Assembly: GCF_017183135.1 (NCBI RefSeq)
Contig: NZ_JADDXW010000005.1
Coordinates: 1 to 64,000, forward strand
Reading direction: 5' to 3'
Length of the DNA: 64,000 bases
Source of the DNA: Aurantimonas marina
Lineage (GTDB): Bacteria; Pseudomonadota; Alphaproteobacteria; Rhizobiales; Rhizobiaceae
The stretch's first letter is position 1. Each line of letters begins with the position of its first letter. Both the position numbers and the translations under genes were made by a program. The notes beneath the pieces were generated by a model, which made no database searches, was not told where the DNA came from, and worked only from the letters and a program-made list of their open reading frames with translations. Positions 57,071-64,000 of the stretch are shown piece by piece.

Positions 57071-58744
57071 ATGCTGGTTCACCTTTCGATCCGCGACATC
57101 GTTCTCATCGAACGGCTCGACCTCGCCCTGGGCGAAGGCCTCTCCGTGCTCACGGGTGAGACCGGCGCCGGCAAGTCGATCCTTCTCGACGCACTGTCGC
57201 TCGCCCTTGGCGGGCGGGGCGATGGCGGTCTCGTGCGTCACGGCGCCAGGCAGGGGGAGGTGACCGCCGTCTTCGATCTGGCGGCTGGCCTCGGCGTTCG
57301 GGCGCTTCTGGAAGAGAACGGCTTCGACGACGACGGCGATGTCATCCTGCGCCGCGTCCAGAGCGCCGACGGACGAACCCGCGGCTTCATCAACGACCGG
57401 CCCGCCAGCGTCGCGCTGATGCGCACGGTCGGGCAGGCGCTCGTCGAAATCCACGGCCAGCACGACGACCGGGCGCTGGTCGATCCGGAAGCGCATCGTA
57501 CGCTGCTCGATCAATATGGCGGCCTCGAACGCGAGGCGGCGGCGGTGGCCGGCGCGCATGTGGCCTGGCGGAGCGCAGAGCAGGAGTTGCGCGCGCACCG
57601 CGCCAGGGTCGAGGCGGCGGCGCGGGAGGCCGATTATATCCGCGCCGCCGTCGAGGAATTGTCCGATCTCGCCCCGATTGCCGGCGAGGAGGAGGAGCTG
57701 GCGGAGCGCCGCCAGATCATGATGCGGTCGGAAAAGATCGTCACGGACGTCAACGATGCCTATGAGGAACTGTCCGGGTCGGCGTCTCCGATCCCGCCGC
57801 TGGCGGGCCTCCTGAAGCGTCTCGACCGCAAGCGCGATCAGGTGCCGGGTCTGCTCGATCCGACCATCGAAAGGCTCGATATTGCCCTCGACGCGCTGTC
57901 CGACGCGCAGATGGCGTTGCAGGAGGCGCTGCGCTCGCTGGAATTCGATCCGCGCGCGCTGGAACAGACCGAGGAGCGGCTGTTCGCGCTGCGTGCGGCG
58001 GGTCGAAAATTCTCGATCCCTGTCGACGCACTGCCTGAGCTCACGGCAAAGATGATCGGCGACCTGGCCGATCTCGACGCCGGCGAGGAGCGCCTGGCCC
58101 GGCTCGAGGAGGAACTCATCGAGAAACGGGCGTTGTTCGATCGCGACGCCGCTGCGCTGTCCGAACAGCGCCAGACTACCGCGCGTCTGCTCGAAGCTGC
58201 GGTGATGACGGAGCTTCCCGATCTCAAGCTCGATCGCGCGGCGTTTCTGGTCGAGATGGCGAGCGATCCGGACCGGCCCTCGGCCGCCGGCATCGACACG
58301 GTCGAGTTCTATGTTCGCACCAATCCCGGCACCCGCGCAGGGGCGATGATGAAGGTCGCGTCCGGCGGCGAGCTGTCTCGCTTTCTGCTGGCGTTGAAAG
58401 TCGCGCTCGCTGATCGCGGATCTGCGCCGACGCTGGTCTTCGACGAGATCGACACCGGCGTTGGGGGCGCCGTCGCCGACGCCATCGGTCGGCGCCTGGC
58501 GCGGCTCGCCGGGACCGTCCAGGTGCTCGCCGTCACCCATGCGCCGCAGGTCGCCGCCCGAGCCGCGACGCATCTCTTGATTTCCAAGGCCGCCGCCGAT
58601 GCCGGCGAGGATCGGGTCGCAACCCGCGTCGCACCGATCGGCGAGGCGGGAAGGCGCGAGGAGATCGCCCGGATGCTCGCCGGCGAAACGGTCACCGACG
58701 AGGCCCGCGCCGCCGCTCTCCGGCTGATCGGCGCCGGAGCTTGA
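57071..58744 (+). CDS. recN: DNA repair protein RecN
   Basis: SMC-like ATPase for double-strand break repair, 557 residues from ATG 57071; the longer frame adds a non-conserved lead. Walker A LTGETGAGKSILLDAL is near residue 30, a coiled coil fills about 150-350, the signature is ASGGELSRFLLALKVAL, and Walker B is LVFDEIDTGVGG, followed by VTHAPQVAARA. It is 3-6 nt from the FAD monooxygenase gene. Confidence 0.96.
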   Translation: MLVHLSIRDIVLIERLDLALGEGLSVLTGETGAGKSILLDALSLALGGRGDGGLVRHGARQGEVTAVFDLAAGLGVRALLEENGFDDDGDVILRRVQSADGRTRGFINDRPASVALMRTVGQALVEIHGQHDDRALVDPEAHRTLLDQYGGLEREAAAVAGAHVAWRSAEQELRAHRARVEAAAREADYIRAAVEELSDLAPIAGEEEELAERRQIMMRSEKIVTDVNDAYEELSGSASPIPPLAGLLKRLDRKRDQVPGLLDPTIERLDIALDALSDAQMALQEALRSLEFDPRALEQTEERLFALRAAGRKFSIPVDALPELTAKMIGDLADLDAGEERLARLEEELIEKRALFDRDAAALSEQRQTTARLLEAAVMTELPDLKLDRAAFLVEMASDPDRPSAAGIDTVEFYVRTNPGTRAGAMMKVASGGELSRFLLALKVALADRGSAPTLVFDEIDTGVGGAVADAIGRRLARLAGTVQVLAVTHAPQVAARAATHLLISKAAADAGEDRVATRVAPIGEAGRREEIARMLAGETVTDEARAAALRLIGAGA

Positions 58745-58746
58745 AG

Positions 58747-59859
58747 ATGACGAAGCCTGAACGCGTTCTCATCGTCGGCGCGGGTCCAGTCGGGCTTGCG
58801 GCGGCCGTCGAGTTCCGTCGGCGCGGTTTTCATCCCCGCATCATCGACGCCGGGGAGGGGCCGACGGATGTGGCACAGTCACGGGCGCTCGGCATCCTGC
58901 CGACGACGCTCGATATCCTTGCAGCGTCGGGGATCACGGGTCGACTGCTGGCCGAGGGCGGCCGCATCGACAAGGCCGAGATTTCCCGCGATGGCAGGCA
59001 TCTGTTCAGGATCTCGACCAGGCCGGCGCGCACGCGCCACAACTTCATCCTCACCCTGCCGCAGGGGCGCACCGAGCGACTGATGATCGAGTGGCTCGCC
59101 GCCCGCGATATCGCCGTCGAATGGAACACCGCCTTCGTCTCGCTGGCCGATACCCACGCGCCGCGGGTCCGCCTGTCCAATGGCGAGATCGTTGCGGCCG
59201 ATCTGGTGCTGGGCGCCGACGGCGTGCATTCGGCGGTGCGCGAGGATATCGGCATTCCGTGGAACGGCGCGGGCTATCCGGCCGAGTTCGCGTTGGCCGA
59301 CGTGGTCTTCGAGCGGCCGATTGACGCTTCGACCGCAAGGGCCAATCTCAGGACGGCGAACGGCGGCGCCGGAGGCGCGGTCGCGCTGTTGCCTCTCGGC
59401 GAGACGAAGGGCCGCTATGTCGGCATCGCGCCGTCCACCGCAGCGCTGCTGGCCGGAATCGAGGGCATTGCGGCCGTCACTTGGGAATCACGCTTTTCCG
59501 TCAGCTTCCGCCATGCCGAGCGCATGGCCAGGGGCCGGGTGTTCCTGGCCGGCGATGCCGCTCACGTTCATTCGCCCGTCGGCGGCCGCGGCATGAATCT
59601 CGGCATCTGGGACGCGGCCTGGCTGGCCTATCTCGCCAGCGAGGGGCGCCAGAGCGAATATGAGATGCGCCGGATGCCCTCCGTGCGACGGGTGCTGGAG
59701 GATACCAGGCGGATGACCGATGTCATCGCTGCGCCACCACAGCGGGTCCTGACCACGCTGCGCTATGCGATGCCGCTGGCGACACGGCTGCCCTGGGTGC
59801 GACGCAAGATCGCCGAACGGCTGTTGGCGCTCGATCTGCCGCAGCCCGAATGGCTATGA
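58747..59859 (+). CDS. FAD-dependent monooxygenase
   Basis: Flavoprotein of the UbiH/aromatic hydroxylase family, 370 residues from ATG 58747 (TTG 58741 overlapping the recN stop is the alternative). Dinucleotide-binding VLIVGAGPVGLAAAVEFRR, the DG motif VLGADGVHSAVRED, and the GD motif FLAGDAAHVHSPVGGRGMN are all intact. The substrate is unknown; phenolics or polyketide-like compounds are usual for the family. It sits between recN and ligA on the same strand and is probably cotranscribed, though no functional link to DNA repair is evident. Confidence 0.88.
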   Translation: MTKPERVLIVGAGPVGLAAAVEFRRRGFHPRIIDAGEGPTDVAQSRALGILPTTLDILAASGITGRLLAEGGRIDKAEISRDGRHLFRISTRPARTRHNFILTLPQGRTERLMIEWLAARDIAVEWNTAFVSLADTHAPRVRLSNGEIVAADLVLGADGVHSAVREDIGIPWNGAGYPAEFALADVVFERPIDASTARANLRTANGGAGGAVALLPLGETKGRYVGIAPSTAALLAGIEGIAAVTWESRFSVSFRHAERMARGRVFLAGDAAHVHSPVGGRGMNLGIWDAAWLAYLASEGRQSEYEMRRMPSVRRVLEDTRRMTDVIAAPPQRVLTTLRYAMPLATRLPWVRRKIAERLLALDLPQPEWL

Positions 59860-59881
59860 GACTGGCGTATGAAACGGGTAG

Positions 59882-62023
<2,142 letters not shown>

Positions 62024-62308
62024 GCAACCCTCCCGATCGATTAAAAGGCCGAAGTTTCCGGCCGCGGCGAACTGGTGCGCAAGGTGGCGCATCTCAGCCC
62101 ACCGATTGACTGAGCGACATCTTTCCCGGATAGCGGTCTCCCAGCTCCCGGGGGATGAGCGGCCTGCACCTCGTCCGTGCAAGATGCGCGGTCCGACGAC
62201 GGTGCAGTGCGGTCACGGTAACCAATCGATTTCGCGTGCTCGCGAGAGCTTGTATTGCTCCCTGATGGTCGGCGGGCGACATTGCCGACGTTCGAACAAG
62301 GAATCCTC

Positions 62309-62920
62309 ATGCCTCACCATCTGCTGCGCCGTCTGCGCCGCGCGGCGCCCTGGAGCGTTGCACTTGGCCTTGCTGTGACCAGTGCCGCCTTTGCGCCGAG
62401 CGCTCGCGCTGTGGGAGAAACCGAACGAAGCGGTTCGCCGAATACGCAGGATCCCGCGACGGCAGGAAAAGCGGAGGTTCCCGCGACGCGCGGGACGGCC
62501 GGCGCGTCATCGGAAATCATCCCCGCCGACGATCTCGCCACCATGCTCGAACTCGCCCAGGGCTATGGCGAGGCCGAACTGACCGCCGTCGAGGATGGCG
62601 ACCCTGTCATCGTCGGCGAGATCAACGGCGTCGCCTACCAGTTGTTCTTTCTGAACTGCGCGGACAACCACACCGGCTGCGCCATCATGAACTTCTACGC
62701 GATCTGGGATGTCCAGGACGTCGCCATCAGTGCCATCAACGCATTCAACCGCACCCAGCCGTTCAACAAGGCGTATCTGACCGCGGACAATCTCCCGGTG
62801 GTCGAGCTCAACCTGTCGACGGAGGGCGGCATGACGCGCGGCCAGCTCGACAACGCGTTCGAGCGCTGGACCATCGTGCTGGCGGAGTTTCCGAGGCAGG
62901 TGCTGGGCGAAACGCGGTAA
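62309..62920 (+). CDS. Exported YbjN-domain protein
   Basis: Predicted periplasmic protein, 203 residues from ATG 62309 with AAGGAAT upstream. Signal peptide about residues 1-34 (cleaved near ARA), then a Thr/Ala/Pro-rich linker, then a YbjN-like domain (about 75-200) with IVGEINGVAYQLFFLNC, NAFNRTQPFNKAYL and LPVVELNLSTEGGMTRG. YbjN proteins act as type III secretion chaperone-like folds or stress proteins; no partner is visible. The 285 bp before it (62024-62308) show no gene. Confidence 0.78.
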   Translation: MPHHLLRRLRRAAPWSVALGLAVTSAAFAPSARAVGETERSGSPNTQDPATAGKAEVPATRGTAGASSEIIPADDLATMLELAQGYGEAELTAVEDGDPVIVGEINGVAYQLFFLNCADNHTGCAIMNFYAIWDVQDVAISAINAFNRTQPFNKAYLTADNLPVVELNLSTEGGMTRGQLDNAFERWTIVLAEFPRQVLGETR

Positions 62921-63017
62921 GGGGACACCGTCCCCATTTCGCCGCGCTTGCGCGTTGCGTCGCGACGAAGCATAAGCAAGCCTGAGCAAATGGTCGCCGG
63001 CACGACCCGCGACTCCG

Positions 63018-63752
63018 TTGGACCATCCGAGAATTGCATTGACCGAATCCGCCCGATCGGAGACCCGCGCCGCGCTGCGCCAACTCCTGCCCGTGCTTCT
63101 CGCCGTCGTCCCATTCGGCATGGTGTATGGCGCCATCGCGGTCGGCGCCGGGCTGACGCTGTGGCAGACAATGGGCTTTTCGGCGACCGTCTACGCCGGC
63201 GCCTCGCAGCTTGCCGCCTTGCAATTGATCGGTCTCGGAGCGCCGGTCTGGTCGGTGCTCCTGGCCGTCGTCGCGCTCAATTTCCGGCACGTCCTCTATT
63301 CGGCCTCGGTGGGCCGGCATCTGACGCGCTTTTCCGCGCCGCAAAAGGCCGCTGCGTTTTTTTTCCTAGTCGATCCTGTGTTCGGCGCCGCCGAGGCGCG
63401 GGCGAGCGGCCAGAAACTGACCAAGACCTATTATTTCGTCTACGGGATCGTGCTCTATTTCGGCTGGCTCGCGGCGACTTTGGCAGGCGCGGTATTCGGC
63501 GCAATGATCGACGACCCGCGCGCCTACGGCCTCGACTTCATCCTGCCGGTCTATTTCCTGACGCTGTTGATGACATTCCGATACCGCAGCCTGTTCTATC
63601 CGGTGGCGCTGGCAAGCGCGGCGGCATCGATCCTCGTCTACGTCACGATCGGGCCGCCCTGGCACGTCACCATTGGCGGGTTTGCCGGCATCGCCCTCGC
63701 GGCGTTTGCCCGACCTGCCGGCCATTCAACCGGGGAGGGCGCCGATGGCTGA
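63018..63752 (+). CDS. azlC: AzlC-family branched-chain amino acid exporter subunit
   Basis: Large subunit of an AzlCD-type permease, 244 residues from TTG 63018; TTG 63039 is an alternative and neither has a strong ribosome-binding site. PFGMVYGAIAVGAGL and SATVYAGASQLAALQLIG are family signatures, with NFRHVLYSASV after. About six to seven membrane helices. It overlaps azlD by 8 nt. Family members export branched-chain amino acids or analogues; substrate here inferred. Confidence 0.9.
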   Translation: MDHPRIALTESARSETRAALRQLLPVLLAVVPFGMVYGAIAVGAGLTLWQTMGFSATVYAGASQLAALQLIGLGAPVWSVLLAVVALNFRHVLYSASVGRHLTRFSAPQKAAAFFFLVDPVFGAAEARASGQKLTKTYYFVYGIVLYFGWLAATLAGAVFGAMIDDPRAYGLDFILPVYFLTLLMTFRYRSLFYPVALASAAASILVYVTIGPPWHVTIGGFAGIALAAFARPAGHSTGEGADG

Positions 63753-64000
63753 CATCTGGTGGATCATCCTGCTCGCCGGTCTGCTGACCTATCTGACCCG
63801 AGCCGGCGGACATCTCCTGCTGGCGCGGATCGGCGTGATGCCGCCGCGGCTGGAAGCGGCGCTGAACGCCGTGCCGGCGGCGGTACTCACGACCATCGTC
63901 ACTCCCGTCCTGGTGACCGGCGACTGGCCGGAGCGCGCCGCGATCCTTGTCTGCCTGGTCTTGTCGCTGCGGCTGCCGCTGATCGCGGTCGTCGCCATCG
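63745..64000 (+). CDS. azlD: AzlD-family small permease subunit (3' partial)
   Basis: Partner subunit of the AzlCD permease; 85 codons are visible before the right edge, near the usual full length of about 100. It has MADIWWIILLAGLLTYLTRAG in two stretches: a first helix to about residue 18, then PPRLEAALNAVPAAVLTTIV and LVLSLRLPLIAVVAI, giving three hydrophobic segments. Starts at ATG 63745 within the end of azlC. Confidence 0.87.
   Translation, partial: MADIWWIILLAGLLTYLTRAGGHLLLARIGVMPPRLEAALNAVPAAVLTTIVTPVLVTGDWPERAAILVCLVLSLRLPLIAVVAI

Noticed and set aside
62041-62062. GGCCG...CGGCC hairpin after ligA as a terminator
   Set aside because: The stem is only 5 bp and the T-run lies on the other strand, where no gene ends.

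Overview
The window looks like chromosomal DNA of an alphaproteobacterium, most probably a Hyphomicrobiales (Rhizobiales) member. It is GC-rich with strong GC3 bias. Gene order points the same way: trmL, two ABC exporters, petABC, apt; prs, rplY, pth, ychF; and rnpB directly ahead of mraZ. FtsZ has the long linker usual in this class, and two TTAA-N7-TTAA boxes of the CtrA type sit ahead of division genes. I see no rRNA, tRNA, insertion sequence, prophage, integron or CRISPR array. No taxon below order level can be defended from the sequence alone.

Layout. 1-2.85 kb (minus): a GGDEF-EAL c-di-GMP protein, cut by the left edge, behind a PstS-like periplasmic binding protein. 3-11.7 kb: trmL, a tandem ABC exporter pair, the cytochrome bc1 operon petABC with a structured leader, an IsdG/HmoA-type candidate heme monooxygenase, and apt. 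11.7-14.1 kb: a second, PAS-containing GGDEF-EAL protein. 14.4-24.6 kb (minus): two MaoC-like hydratases, ychF, pth, rplY, a broken small membrane gene, prs, a Pro-rich lipoprotein, a creatinase-like M24 protein, pgeF, a MidA/NDUFAF7-family methyltransferase and lgt. 24.7-33 kb: an EF-hand protein behind an FNR/FixK-like box, a PHB-depolymerase-like esterase, a ribbon-helix-helix regulator with its own palindrome, four peptidoglycan hydrolases, a TerB-DnaJ protein, and a MarR regulator divergent from a membrane protein across a palindromic operator.

33-56 kb: a glutathione S-transferase C-terminal scrap abuts the RNase P RNA gene. Then comes the dcw cluster: mraZ, rsmH, ftsL, ftsI, murE, murF, mraY, murD, ftsW, murG, murC, murB, a membrane EEP-family protein, ddlB, ftsQ, ftsA, ftsZ and lpxC. 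56-64 kb: bamD, recN, a FAD monooxygenase, ligA, a YbjN-like exported protein and an azlCD pair cut by the right edge.

How it fits together. Most genes are core functions: respiration, nucleotide salvage, translation quality control, lipoprotein maturation, peptidoglycan precursor synthesis, division, outer-membrane assembly and DNA repair. The accessory content is small. The best leads are regulatory: CtrA-type boxes ahead of mraZ and ddlB-ftsQAZ, the binding protein/GGDEF-EAL pair, the MarR divergon, and the uncharacterised membrane EEP protein inside the division cluster. I found nothing that is clearly a new multi-gene system.
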